64,000 nucleotides of DNA from Holacanthus passer (taxonomy: Eukaryota > Chordata > Actinopteri > Pomacanthidae), in assembly GCA_025331565.1 (NCBI GenBank), contig JAFREQ010000034.1, forward strand, positions 744,001-808,000. Direction: 5' to 3'. A program made the translations under genes and the position numbers. The notes beneath the pieces were generated by a model. That model saw only the letters and a list, made by a program, of their open reading frames with translations, made no database searches and had not been told where the DNA came from. Position 1 is the stretch's first letter, and the number at the start of each line of letters is the position of its first letter. Below, piece by piece: positions 1-14,129 of this stretch.

Positions 1-1590
1 GAATAGCCTGGTTGGTCTTATATCAGCCTTAAAGATGAAAGGGTCATTCATCATTTGTGTGATTTTCCCTTTTGTTCTTTGGGTTCCCCCCATAAGGGAT
101 TTTAATTATGAAAGTCATCAATAACCAATGGCAGCTGCCATCCGCTATCTGTCTGCTGATAATCACACTGCTGACACTCCTCCCTTTAACAGCCCTGAAA
201 CTGGCCGTCATAGTGCCACCATGAGCCTATCCCCCAGACCAGCCTTTGAAACCAATCCGTTTTACATTTCTGTATACACAGTATGATTTCTGTGTATGTG
301 CCTATGTGTGTGTACAGGTATTATAGATAGGCTGAGAGCAAGAGTTCAAAGAAATATTCATGCAGTCCTGTTATTCATATTTACATATACATTGCCTTTA
401 CTTGCGCTCTCTAGACTAAAAAAACATCATTTTGTGCCAGTGGAAAAGAGAATCCAGTGGGACATTCACATTGCACACACTCACAATCCCTACTTAATAA
501 TATTACTACAAAAAAATCCTTTGGCCCAAACTACAGCCAGACAAAAAGACAAAAATCTATTGTTCTTTACATACTGCTGTTTGTGCAGCCCACACAATAT
601 CAATGATGTAAATAATGGAACAGACTATATTGACTGATGAACCAATGCACGATTTGTTCCTATTCATATCAGTCTGTCTGCCAAGTTAGAGGTGATAAAT
701 TATTCCTGGAGCTCCACTTCAATTCAGAAGTGTGAAGGAACTATCCAAGGTGCTGAACCTGTCAATGAAGATCCTTTTAGCCTGACAATGAATTTGGTTT
801 AATACAGTAGATTTACAAGGAAGCAAGAGAAATGGAAACATATTCAAGCCATGTTGGAAGTCCAAACAGTCCATTAATACACAACACAACACAGCACAAC
901 ACAACTGTTTTTGTCGGTATGTTTTAGAGAATTCTTCCAGTTAGCAGCCGTACAACAGAAAAGTGAGAACGCTGAACTTCCCTGGAGAGCTAAACTGTTT
1001 AGAAAAACAACCCCGGGACAAAATCAAAACAAGATGGTGAGGATTCATGGGACTTATTAGACTTCACCATGGGAGTTGAAAGAGGCGAGCAGGTGCACAT
1101 ACACGCGCACACACACAATATAAGATAAGCTGAATGGAGGCAGAATCATTTTCATGTGTACTGTATGTGCGAGAATAAACCAACAGACTCCTTTAGGCTG
1201 CAGACCTCAAGAGTGTTCCAGTCTTTCCAAGAGAGAAAGGGGGGAGGGGGTTGGAGGGTTAAAACAGACTGAACCTCAGCTGGTCTGGATCCCTAATGGA
1301 GCCCCTGGCAGCCCTACAAAACACCAGATCCTTCTCTGAGGTTGTGGAGGTTGGACGTGGGTCAGCGCCCGATGCTCACACAGGTATGTCTGCGGGGTGC
1401 AGGGCTTCCTGAGTAGAGGAGGAACAGCCTCTTTTCAGCCATTAAAGGAAAAACAAACGGCCTCCTGGAGGGTGGAATAACGCTGCTTCTGCTCGTACTG
1501 TAATCTATTCACCCTAAGGATATTTGGGTTGGCTTTCTGAGCAGCCAAGACTTCTTATTTATCCTCATGAGGAGTGTATAGAGACACAGC

Positions 1591-1602
1591 GCCACCTAGT
1601 GG
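1591..1602 (+). promoter_or_regulatory. CTCF-like core motif
   Basis: GCCACCTAGTGG matches all 12 positions of the CTCF core GCCMYCTRSTGG. It lies within syne1 intron 1. Motif evidence only; such cores also ride on dispersed repeats. Confidence 0.35.
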
Positions 1603-4600
1603 ATAAGTAAAGCTTTAAGTATGTAAAGTTCTCTTTGTGAGAATCTGGTTTGAAGAAGTACTGAACAGAGAGAAGAAACAAGACAAGACAGGACATGTCA
1701 GGACAGGAAAAATGAACAAGCTCAGCATAAGCTCAGCTTTTAAATTGCAGCCTCCAAGATGACCCTGCTCTGCACTTGAGCATTTCTGATCTCTCTTAAT
1801 CTATTAATGACTCCACAACTCACCAGCCGCGATTATGGTTGGTCAGATATGGGCGGGCACTCCACACGTACTGTAGAAGGTTACGCACTCTGCTGGCAAG
1901 TATTAATTTGGTAATGCATTCATTCAATTATATCATCTTAATATTATTCATGCTGGTAGCATTTAAATTCAAAGAACAGTACAGTGCCATGGAAGCATGT
2001 ACAGCTCTAGTGACAGTCACAATGGCAGTGTTGATACCATGCTGCTATACAGGAGCCTTTTAGACTTCACTAGCGATAACACATTTTCTTCTGCAGTACA
2101 ACATTAATGGAACTCGCCTGTTAAAGCTATCATACACTAAATGGATGGCTTTGTTGTGTACTAGAGAGGTACCCTATAATTGCTCCATACTGCACACACA
2201 TATAAAAACACACTCACTGGCACACACACATTAGTAATCCACTATACTGACACACAAAGTGATTTAACAGAATTTGGTGGCTTTTCTGCCCCTCTACCCC
2301 CCTCCAAGAGCTTCTTTATCCACCTCCTGGTTCCAGCTCTTCTCTTTCAACCCAACAATTCCTAATTTAAAAAACCCCTTCTCTGCACTTCCGCCAGAGT
2401 ACTTTAGCCCTAACACTCAATAACACCCTCTATCACACCCTCAGCACCTCCACTCAACCCTCACATGCCCATTCAGCCTCTCCATTCACCATCCCACATC
2501 ATTTACAGCACATTTTTACCAGTCCCAACATAAGTGCTGAGACGGAAGTCCAAATGCCAGCCCATTAGCATAGCTAATTACATTTCAGTAATAATGACAC
2601 CACATTAAAGAGAGTAAGAAGGGGGGAACAAGTCAAAGTGATTATCAAAACAACCCCTTTCCTCTTTCAAGTGCCATCACTCCCTTTTCAGCACCAGATG
2701 TGCAGAGAAGGCACTTTGTCGTTAACAAAAATGTCCAAATATCACAGTGTTCATTAAAGCCAGGCCACTGATACAGTAATTTCAGCAATTTCAGCACCTG
2801 CAGCACTGACACGCACATGCACACACACAAAGTAATGAAGCGGATGAGCATGCCAATGAATTAAAGTGAATAAAGCAGAGGATAGTTATAATATAAAAAG
2901 AAACAAATTTTGTAGTAAATATTGAGTCAAATCAAAAAACATAAAATGATTTTTTAACAAATATATTTGTGAAACTATTATCATCTAGGAGTAAAATATA
3001 GACATCCCAATTTTTAATATGATTCATTTCTGACAGGGATGCTGCAGAAAATCCAAAAAGTATTACAATGCACCTTATAGGATTTGCTACAATCTTTTCA
3101 CTTTTCAAGGGCTCCTTTATCAGGTGAATACATTCAGCTGGACAAAACTCCATTTGAACACCAAGCACAAACAGAATGAACAGGGGCTAATACAAAGCAT
3201 CTATTCCACAGGAGGCACCAGGGGTCATATCAGTGGTACTAAGAGCATTAGAAAGACTCAATTTGGCTTTGAAAAAAATACTTTCAGCTTGATGTTTCTC
3301 TGCTGCTCTCTCTATGAATGCGTCAGTGATGATTTTGTGTGTGTGTTTGTGCCTGTGTGATGTTTTGTGTGTGTGGGAGTGCAGGAGCGGGTCAGACAGT
3401 CTAAGCTCTTTATCCAGGTTCAGTGGCCCGCCGCACATTACAGGGACGAGTAAAGTGAAAGGACTGGCGTCAGCACACTAAATAAATCACTGTGGCCAGA
3501 GCAGTAAATTCAGTTATAAGTCTCATCTTTGCTGTGAAATAAAAACACTGACTGGAACAGAGCCAGAATTATCTACAAAATCCTGTCGCATACAACCACT
3601 TGAGTGTATTTATGCTTATCCAGCTGGGACCATTTTCTGTCTTACTGAGAGTGAATCTAAACCAATTCTTTTTGCAACCAGCAGATGTATGTCTTTTGTT
3701 TAACTCTTACTACAACCACCTGTCTAATTAGTAATGCCATTCTGTAAAGGTATTATTTATTTCCTTCAAATTTCCTAAACATGCCCTAAATTCTCCCTTT
3801 TTCTAACTGAGCATTAGTTATTAGTGAATTATTAAAAGCAGGAAAACGGGGTTTGTTATGTCAGGTGGTAGGTTGTGTTTGTGTCTGGAGCGGGAAGCCT
3901 CAGAGCGAGAAGGGGCCCAAGGGGACAGATGTCAGCATATATGTACAAAATAAGTTGTCTTTTATAAACAGGATAATAAAATGAGTAATGAAAGGTTCAC
4001 ACAACCTCAGGTGTACTTTGAATGTCAATGCTTTTTTCTTTGAAAAGATAGATTATTTGAAAATATGCACTACTGTGATAAACCCAACCCATCTGGTGCT
4101 CCAAGCAGATTAAAATGAAAACTTGGAATTACTTATTTCACTACTAACACACAGGTATGCTGAAATCATCACATTATGTGGCCGACTGACCTCTCAGAGG
4201 TCGGGGTACCACAATCTGACCTCTATTTAAAAACTGGCGAATGCTAAATGGACCGCCAGAGGCAGAATTTTCCACTATCCAATCACATTGTGACAGGTGA
4301 AAAAAAGGGACAGAGGTGTCTGTGGGTGAAAGATAAGAGCACGCATGAGACTCAAAGTATTATAGACAGAGGCTGAATGTGTCTTTGGGTCACAGCTCAG
4401 GTGTCAGGATTTTATCTGTGGGGACATTGTTCTGTATGTCCATCAAAACTATCTGATGCCTCAATCTGACAGGCAGAATCAGAGATGTTATAGAAATGCT
4501 GAAGGAACTGTATCATGGAATCAGTGTGGCCTAAAGCTGTAATTTTGCTCCACATTGAACGTAATGGTCCATACTGGGTCAACAGCACCTTGTATTGCAT

Positions 4601-7600
4601 GATCCTGTGAATATTCCTTTCATGGCATCTGTAGAGAGCCTTTGTACTTTCAGTTTCATTGAATGCTGCATGTGTTGCATAACATTTTAGGCAATCTGCC
4701 TTGTCAAGTTCAGCTAAATTAACAGACATCCAACTTGGCAGAAACACTCACACAGAAATGGCAAAACGAGGTGTTATTTCTTCGGAGAAAGAAAGTAGCA
4801 ATACTACAAGAGTATTTGTTAATTTTCCGCTACTGGTTTAAACTTATAAGATGCTTATGTTTGATATTTTGCTTCACTGAACAAATGTTGGAATACACTC
4901 TGACCTTCATGAAGGTGTGATCTTTGAAAGAGGGTTTAGAGTAGATGAATGCTGGCCCACGCTCCATATTGCATGCTTGGGACCCCCAGTGACCTATCCA
5001 TGTGATATGTCACTCAAACCCTCACTGACTGTCAGGTTAAAAGAGATTATAATCTGATCTGCAATAGAAGCTGTCACTGAGAAACAAGCACGGAATAAAC
5101 ACAAATACCTCTTAGTATGCAGACACACACACTCAGACACACACCATTTTATCAAACATAATGTTCTGTTACAGAAGCAGAAGCTGAACCAGACTGGGGC
5201 AATAAGCCCACAGGGCGGAAAAACCCTGTGCTGGCTGTCATGCGACTGCTGCAATGGCAATGAGTCCTAACCGCAATCTGGAAAGACAGGGAGAAGAAAT
5301 AGGAGAATTAATAACGACTCATGCTGCAGCTCTATCCCACACTGGTCCTACTGCCACAGTTTTGAGGCTACAACCGAGTTATGGTTTCATGTTAATGGTC
5401 TGGCGGCCTTGAAGACTTGTTCTGCGCCTGTTTAACCACTCAGCTAAACTGCTGACTCCCAGTGGTATGATAGGGGGGAAAAAAGATGCATCACAGCTAT
5501 TTTTAACACCAAGTGTTTGTTTCGGTTCCTGAGTGTGAGTGTGGGCACATGTTTGTGTGAAGCCGTGGTATCCAGAGCTGCAGACGATAAATGGTGGTGT
5601 CAGAACTAAACAGGAGGCTGGCATGGCTCAAGGTGACCGTCTGCTTGGGCCTTCCTTGGCTGCGGCCGAACCATAATGTCGCCCCTGGCAACAGGATGTC
5701 ACCCTGGCCCTGTGCCAACCTGAGGATCTGTGCCAGTCCCACCAGCAATCAGGAGCTTAAAAACTGGTGTGTGGGCTCTCTCTCTCACTCTCCCCCCTGC
5801 TTGTCCAGTCTCATTTTCTTGCTTTTCCTGCTGCCTCTCATCCCTATTTCATCCATCCAATACTCTCAGTGTGGTACTCATGTCTTCTACATGTGCTGAC
5901 CGCTGCTGTCCTTGCCCTTTACCCTCTTTTTCACCTTTCTTCCTGCCCAGCCTGAGCCAAAATTACATTCGCAGGAGCTTATGAAAATTGGTCCATACTG
6001 TAGAATTTCCTAAAATGCAGTCACTATGCTTATGCATAACACAACCCACAAAGCCTGAACTGACTGAGAGACTCAGTCTGCTGCAATCTCCATCTGTATT
6101 ATCTGATCACAAGCAAATTGCCTGTACAGGATTACATGCAGCCTACGCACAGAAAACTCAAGCAGGTGCTCTCAACACAATGAGACTTAGCTAACTTGCC
6201 CGCTTGATAGGCCGGCAGACGGTAAAACCCAGAGGCGTAGGCGGGAATCCATGCCTCTGCCGCCCAAGACAGAGAAAACAGGTGAGAAATTGAAATAAGA
6301 TAAACAGTGCATTGCTTTTCTCATTAATGAGAGACAACAAACAGGCAAATTCCACAGCATATGGAGGAGTTCAGGCTGGGAGGTGTTCAAAGCGGCCTCG
6401 CCGTTCTCTGCCATATGGTGTCACTAATTGCTGTTTTTTCACTGCGACAGAGAGGTACACCAAAAGAGATGGTTGAAAGGAGAAAAACACAGACCCAGAA
6501 CTGGGGCAAAAGTTTTGATTGTTTTGATGTTGCATTGAGTGGTTACTAACAGCTTCCAAATTGAGCCTAAAGGGAGCATAGTTCATTTCATGGTATCTGG
6601 TGATTTGTGGAATGTGGCTAATTTGAGAACATTGTCCTCTCTTGAGAGGAGGAATGAAATATGTTAATCTAATCAGGCTTTAAAAGACAGACAAGTGGTA
6701 TTAGGTTACCTATGTTTAACTTTCAGAAGGTAAGAAATTAGACTGAAATCAAGTTTTTCCCCTCAAAACACACGTGAACATAACACATCAATGTAACAAA
6801 TTTCGTCACAATTATCCCCCTGTAGAGACACAATTACTGCAACCCGGAGAAATGGAAAACAAGTTACCCTGAATGAAGGCAACAATGATTTCATTTAGAG
6901 GTGTCATTTGAGAACAGGCTTGTGACTACTTACAGAAACTCTGCATGGCACCAAAGACAAGAGACACATGCTTATGTTATGTTCCACTTATGCTATGAGC
7001 TGTTTTATCTTCAGACTAATGAAAACATAAGTGTTCCTCTTTGATTCTTACAAAACCAATGATGATATCACCACAGTTCAGTTCTCTTCTCCCAGGAGAT
7101 GGATAGCAACCAGAGCACATCAAATAAAATGTCACGTCAAATTAGATTCCACATCTCCCCTGTAAATAAGCTAATGTGATCATGCACTCAGAGGGTAACA
7201 TATATTGCATAAAGAGTGATTTGTCTAAGCAAATCCAGTCACACACAGACTTAAAGCATATCTACTTCAGGCCACAAGCAAAAGATACCCCATGTAATTC
7301 AATAGCCATTAGCATTGCCTATGTGTCTCTGTGGTTAGTGCAAATGTAGCTATGTTAAGGCAGTTTTGTTCCCACAAACCCTAAGTTCATCTATCTTGAG
7401 GACAACCATGACAAAAAGACTCAGTTTAATGCTTACATGCTACGAGACATCAACAATAAAGCGACTGTTGGTAAAGGAGCTGTTTGGTGTAATTAGATAA
7501 AGGTTTTCACCAGCCGGTGGAGACACACCCCCAACTGCTGGACCCAGTCAGAAGAGTATTTTAGGAACAAGCCACGCTTGGGACAAAACTGCATTATTTA

Positions 7601-8511
7601 CCCATGTCATTTACTGCCTTGTGGTGTTAAATCAGACTTATGAATGTAGCTACAAGCAGTGGACTCCCGGATGGCTTCATATTCTCTTGAGGTATACCTT
7701 GTTGGTTTGGAAAGATATCTGGAAATGCCAACATTTATAGTGTAGATAAAAGAGATGTCTCCTTGTGAATGTTTTCTTATTATTTCTGAGTAGTGAACTG
7801 TATCCTACATAAATAATGGAACAATTTTACCGATGCAATGTGAAAAATTGTTAAATTCTCATATACTGTATATTAATACATCAATCTGTCCCTGTCGCAC
7901 TGAAGAGGCAGCTAAAGGGGAAGCTTCTAAAATTAGATCAAGCAGAGTACAATCAGGATTCAAAGTGTGCACCCACACCTGCACACAGTGATGCAGAGGA
8001 GCCACGTGGCTGCTGATGCTGTTCTCAGCTTTCACAGAAACTGCCACCTCAGAAGCCACACAGGGAGCTGCCATATTGGATCTCAGCTCTGGTGTCACCT
8101 GACTTACAGCTACTTTGCGAGTGTAATCAATCTGAACCTGTCAGTAAGGGATGTGTGATTTTGCCACACAGAAAAACACTGTTTTTATGGTAGAGGCTTG
8201 TGAAAGAGTTACAGTACAGAAATGATACACCCACATTATTCGAATTCTAGGAAGGAAAAAGACTGAATAAACGCAAATACTATGTACAAATGGAAGAAAG
8301 GTTAGAGCAGAAGTGAAGTGAGACAGTCATTTTTATGTGCCAAAGGTTAAAAAGAATAAATATAAAATTATATTATATGTAGTAGGCTGAGAATATGACT
8401 ATAGACAATAAGACTGTCCTGCTACTACAGCAGAGTTAAGAGAGAAGAATAGACCTCATCATGTCAGCTTCTCTGGGGATTAACTTTGCTATTGTCTGCT
8501 TCCCTGTCTAT

Positions 8512-8512
<1 letters not shown>

Positions 8513-8563
<51 letters not shown>
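8513..8563. repeat. (CA)n microsatellite, about 25 units
   Basis: An uninterrupted CA dinucleotide tract, followed by CA-rich degenerate sequence to about 8650. It produces spurious low-complexity reading frames on both strands. Confidence 0.97.
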
Positions 8564-8565
<2 letters not shown>

Positions 8566-9189
8566 TACCATGTCTGTGCACATGCGAGCATCTACATACA
8601 GCAAACACACAGCAAGCATGAGCACACACATAAACACAGTCAGTAAATACATAAAAGAACAATGTAATAGTACAATCTCTCACACACTGGCCCACTTAAT
8701 CTCATTTGCTCTAGTTGTGTCTTTCACTATTCACTATTGTAGCATTAAATCTGTCATAGTGCATGGCTATATGCATAGATGAATAGCTGCATGTATCTCC
8801 ATTTCTATTCTAAATCGTGAGGACAAAACTCCACAGAAAGTAAAGCAAACTAAAGAACTGATAGCAACTGAATGTTAGACAAAACATGACTGATTATAAC
8901 CTAAAAAAAATCCAATATGCTTGACTACTGCATACTGTGACATTGCATATCTCATTCAGTTATGTCCTTCCCATACCACACATTTATAAGCCATATTAAC
9001 TTGAATTCCAACACCCCAGAGATAAGAATTACAGGATCATCAGCAGAGGCGATAAGATGCATGTAAGACATTTTAACAGAAACAGTAAGCTCATACTGAT
9101 TTGCTGTGTCATGCCGAGCACTAGGTCACCTCTAAAAATGCTGCAAACCAAGGTGGAGCAGTGTGAGTGAGTAAGCATTTTATGCCTAC

Positions 9190-9256
9190 CTTGCAGCTTC
9201 TGCATCACATTGCTTATATCTCGAGCGGACTGTCCATAGTGCCTGGGTGATGCCAT
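9190..9256 (-). CDS. syne1: Nesprin-1, first coding exon (partial gene)
   Basis: Nesprin-1 is a giant spectrin-repeat protein. It links actin, through N-terminal calponin-homology domains, to the LINC complex at the outer nuclear membrane. Read on the minus strand, the ATG at 9256 opens 22 codons ending ARDISNVMQKLQ plus one base, followed by a GTAGGC donor at 9189. Human nesprin-1 also starts with 22 codons ending PRDIANVMQRLQ, with the same phase-1 junction; that comparison is from memory. Position supports it: in mammals SYNE1 lies next to MYCT1 and is transcribed away from it, as here. The rest of the gene lies beyond the left edge. An upstream untranslated exon was not resolved. It could be either teleost syne1 duplicate. 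Confidence 0.82.
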
Positions 9257-12200
9257 GTGTCCTGTCCTGAGGTCACCAAAGTCACGTCCCAACTCCTGTG
9301 CGTCAACCTGGCAAGGCTCTCATGCAGTGCTCAGGATTTAAATTGGGCTGCCGTAGTTTTGTGTTTTCACAGTGACTGCAGCCTGTTACGATTGAAGCGT
9401 GTCCATATTGCTGTGTTTCTCTTTTCAAGTCATCCCTGTTGCAGTAGCAGTCTGCAATCCTCACACTCTGTGAAGCTCCTCCCCTACTGATGATGATGTA
9501 AGCGCATACTGTATGTGTATAGTGTATGTGTATGCTCGCTTTGCCAGAGCCTTTTACTTCTGCATACAGCTTCCCGGTCTGCACGCACTGCCACCTGCTG
9601 TCCAACCAAAAGGGATGGCTCTTCCTTCTCATTGAGACATCAGGACCGATAGTGCCAGGCCGTCTTCTCATGTCTACTGGTACCTTTGTAAGAGATGTGT
9701 GTGTGTTATGGTTGTGAGTGTGGAAGAGAAAGTGTCAGCAAGTGAGACTCTAACAGAGAGACACAATGAGGAAAGAGAGAACAGAATTAGCTGCAGCAAA
9801 CCTGACCTATGATGGCAACAACACATTTTTACTTGATGTGAATTTAAAAAAAAGCAGTCACCCTATCTACTTCTGTCTCTTTGCATGCATAAATATGTAC
9901 AGTATGTATATAAATCCACATATATTTATCTTAATGGATTAATGGATTTGTTCTATCTTATTGCAGTTATTTTCTTTTTATTACTTTAATTATTAGAATA
10001 CAAAAAATATATGGGGTCACAAAGCCAGGAATTATATAATTAATATACTATGTCATTGCATTTCAGAGAAGTCACCATATGTGCTCTTATAATGTACTAT
10101 GAGTTGCTCCATTATTCACTGCTTACTGAGCAGCTCCAGGATTTATATCCTGACATCATCACTTTAGTCTGCCCTACTGCTGCTTGGGTTAAAGGACAAT
10201 TTGTTCCAATTCACAAATCAAAACCTGGACAACTTCTCTAAAAAAATGAATGCCAAATTGAATGTGAATTCTTCCTTTAAAATAAAATTCTAACACACAT
10301 GCCACTTTTGCAGCTGGAAAGACAATCAGTGATACAAGTAAACAATCAATCAAAACACACCCCTGCCAATAAAACATCTCCCCAAAACTCTATATCTAAG
10401 ATACGCTACTGCACAGCAGATCAATGCTCCTCTTTGAAATGCAGGAGGGAGGTGTGATGAACCACTAGGCTCTGAGCACTTATCGCAATGTGTAATCCCA
10501 TTAGACAAGTCCTTTCATCATCATCTCAGGAGAGCTCTTAGAAGAGCTGAAAGGGGAGCTACACTGCTCTGGCCGAAGCCTCATTCAATAAAGTGAGAGA
10601 CAGAAGAGTAGGCATGAAAAATATAAAAGCCAAGAAATGATGAATCGATTGCAGATACTCAGCTTGATTTTGCTATATGAATCAGACCGAATAAATGAAC
10701 AGATGCAGTGCATGTTCAACTCAATCTGATGTGATGACAGTGTTGTGCAATCTGCCTCCAGGATTAATTTATGGAATGGCTTAATGCTAATAAACTGGTG
10801 GCATTGGGAGCAGGTGAACAGAACAGTCCTCCACAATCTATTTGGGAATCCTGATTTCTAGATCTCTGTATTGTCTAGGCTCCCTTTTGAAGCTCTGCTG
10901 TGTATCGTTTGTCTACAGTGACTGAGTAAACATGATGTTTACTGAAGAAAAAAAACACCCTTAGCCAAAATGATGTGGGGGGAGGGGTGGCTATTTAGTT
11001 TTAGGAATTGTTGAACATGACAATCCCTCATCCCCAAAAGCAGGCAACTGTGTTTATAGGGCATTATGGGCAAATTTACCCCCATAAAAACTATACCATT
11101 TTTTTCCCATACCGTCAATAAAAATGACCAAAATATGATGATATATACAGGTTTGAAATAAATATAATACATTCAAATCACATACCTAAACAAAAGAAAG
11201 TGTAATAGCAAAGCCAGGAGCAAATGAGCAATCCACTCAGTAACAACTAAATCAGCACTTCGTCCTAATAAATGCAGATATTAATCTAACCATTCTGTAG
11301 TTTCATTGTTAGAATCAACTGTTTGACTTGCTAGTGTGATACATTGTACGATTTAGTTGGATTGGCCAGCTCCTCTGCAGCAGGGACGGACTGCTGATTC
11401 CTACATTTTTATGCAGCTCGGCTCGGGGTGACCTCTACCGTCCAGAGCCCCTCAGGACCAAACACATTCAGCAAAAGAGAGAGCAGACACAGCTGCAGCA
11501 GAGGGGAGCAGAGAATAGACAACATGCAGGGGGTCAATGGGAAATCTTCCAATAGTTGCCAAACCCATCCCCATAAAGGTCTGTTTTCTTATCTAATCAT
11601 TGCACAGGCAGGGTGCTGGGACCAAGACCGCCAGTGTGGTAATCTCTTGGATACATAGTCAGCAGTTTTCTAAAATCTCATTAGAAAGTTTGTTGTCCAC
11701 CTGCATGCCAAAATCAACATAATGCCAAAGAGAGAAATACTGTTCTGCAACGGCAATTTTATGTACTGCAAAACTATCTGCCCAACTAAGCCATTCAACC
11801 AGAACTGATCCTGATTTTTCCTCTAAAGGGAACAAATCTGTGTCGTTACAAATGATGTTAAATAAGTTATATGTTTGCAGCCTGATGTACACCAAAGTTA
11901 TAAGACATCAAAAAAGGTTTAACATGCAGCCCTTTCAATTGTCTTCTTTCAATTTGTTGTCACAAATGTGGCAAAAACTATACATCGAATCACTGCCTTA
12001 TGTCATAGCAGACCACTCCTCACTAAGCTGCAAAATGTAAGCGATATCAAAATTGTGGAATGAGTTTTCTCCTAAAAGTATGTGGAGGATGATGTTGTGT
12101 ATATATGCATTATAAGAATCAGTAGTAGGACAGATTGAGGGAGGCTCTGTTTTCTGAGGCATAATGAGATGTGCTGTGGAGTATTACTCCATCTACTGGT

Positions 12201-14129
12201 CAAGGAGGGAACAGAAGGAACCCATAGAGGAGAAGATCCCTGGTGGTCGGGATTTTTTTCTAAGCAACTCAGCTTTTACATTCAAATATTACTGACCGGA
12301 CTTGTGTTAATGTATATGTAGAAAAAAATCATATCACAAATCACTTCCCCTTTCCCCTGCTATAATATCTTAGTTTATACATTAGCACTGTCCCAGAATG
12401 GTACAGTGATTAAAAACTACTGTTAAGGAGATTGATAAAATATTGAGTCATCAAATCTCCAAATTTAGAAACTCCTCACTGGTTCTGTATGTTTTCTAAA
12501 TTACAGCGATAATTCCTTTCAGAAAGCTAACTTCTTTATTAAGATATTAAGGACTCCACACTTTCCCACTGCTCTGCCAAATGACATTTCGATAAAGGCA
12601 TGAACTTTAGCTATAAACCTCAAAGAATGTTTCCTCCACCTATGAACAGAAAGGTCCATTACTCTATAACAGAACACAATGGCCACACACTATTTCACAT
12701 GATGTTATGGGTGTTTGTTGGTTATTTTGGACAGGTTTTACAGCAGAGCCAACAATTAAAGGAAGTTGAAGTTAGTCAGGTTATTCTCTCTCTCTTTCTC
12801 TTTGCCAGTGAAAAGGCTGAAGGCTGTCAACTTCTTAGTATAATACATTCACAAAGATTTTTGTCTGAAAATCTAATAATTTTTTATCATACTGAAGAGG
12901 ATTAATAGGTTGACTTGATTAACACTGAGGTTAAATTTAAGGTGAAGGTTTCCAATCGGCTCTGTAAAGTAAAATCCAAAGATGATGGGGAAAATGGGCT
13001 GGGCTACATTAGATGTGTACTAATATGACTACTCGCATCCTTCCTTCTGACTGTACTGATGACCTTGCAGATTTGGCTTGGAGTGTATTAAAACAATGCT
13101 GACTGTGGGATCAAGAATGAGTACAGCTTCGTTTTTATCCACTGTATCCTGATTTGTCATAGGTAGAAAAAAACTAAAGAAACTAAAGAAAATGTTGGTG
13201 CATTCAAAGAGTAGCTGCGCTGCTTATCAAACTACATTGTTTTTACTGGATCTCTTCAACTAAGAAACACCAGACGTCCAATGCAAGCACTGCTGACCTG
13301 GCAGACACTGTGGAAAGACTGAGCTTACTAACAAAGACGCTGGAAATCAGAACGTATCCACATGCTCACAGTCTGTTTAAAAATGCACCAGAGTAGTATA
13401 ATTTTTTTTGCATCATTACAACTGAGTATTAAAAGCACTTACAGAATTGCCATCATATATTCCTGCTTGTGGTTTGCCTTCAACACACATTTCAGACCCA
13501 AGGCTCTAACTGTTGGTGCAGCTTATGGCAGTGCTGTCGCCTGTGGTGGAAAGAAAGGGAGACGAATAAGAGATTGGAATATCTATCATTTCTGAAAGGT
13601 ACAAAAATAATAGTGAATGTGCTGGACTTTCCTATGGTAAAAGTTGAAGTGCTCAGCTTATGGCGCTGTGGTGACACAGTTTCACATTAATCAACCTGAA
13701 GGAAATGATGAGGGAGGAAGTGATTATAGCAACACCCCGTCTCCCCCTACCAGGATCTCTGTCCTGGATAGATAAGCCACTCCTGTTGCTAATTTCAAGC
13801 AGAAAAGCAGGAAATGTGACAGTGTAGTTTTCCGCTTCCATAAACAAGAAGACTGCCAGAGTTAGCCACCAGTCAGTCCTGTGTGCCTCTGGGCTGAGTC
13901 TCCCTCTGAGGGAGACAGACATACTGACAGAGAAAGTGGGGACGAGAGAGGGAGAGAGTGAGAGAACAGGAAAGAGGGGAGGCAGAAACACAGGAAAACT
14001 CATCAGAAGGAAAGACAGACAGGCAAGAATTGACAGAAGAAGAGGAGACGGGAGAAGAAGAGACAACAAAAGACAGACTGGATTGAGTATCAGTCTGTCT
14101 TCCTCTCTTCTGACAGAACAGATAAAGTC
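9257..14129. other. Intergenic region between divergent syne1 and myct1
   Basis: The interval between two divergently transcribed genes should hold the syne1 and myct1 promoters and 5' untranslated exons. I could not place a transcription start for either. Purine-rich sequence just upstream of the myct1 ATG (13936-14100) is probably 5' UTR. CTCF-like cores occur at 9590-9601 and 12188-12199. No protein-coding exon is supported. Confidence 0.6.

Larger units (their letters stand above)
1..9189 (-). other. Intron 1 of syne1 (partial), no exon seen
   Basis: This stretch lies downstream, on the minus strand, of the syne1 first coding exon at 9190-9256. The next syne1 exon should encode the start of the first calponin-homology domain (a segment like FTKWINSHL). 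I searched by eye on the minus strand for a matching reverse complement and found none, so intron 1 appears to run off the left edge. Open frames here are short, unsupported by splice sites, and often run over CA/GT tracts. A (CA)n microsatellite lies at 8513-8563. I see no RNA gene. Confidence 0.6.

Noticed and set aside
5591..5984. Three overlapping plus-strand frames of 62-102 codons in syne1 intron 1
   Set aside because: Proline/serine/leucine-rich CT-tract translations with no exon signals.
8461..8782. Overlapping frames on both strands rich in Thr-His or Val-Cys
   Set aside because: They are translations of the (CA)n microsatellite.
9303..9671. 122-codon minus-strand frame upstream of the syne1 exon
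   Set aside because: No family similarity. It probably overlaps the syne1 promoter or 5' UTR; only the 67-base exon is supported.
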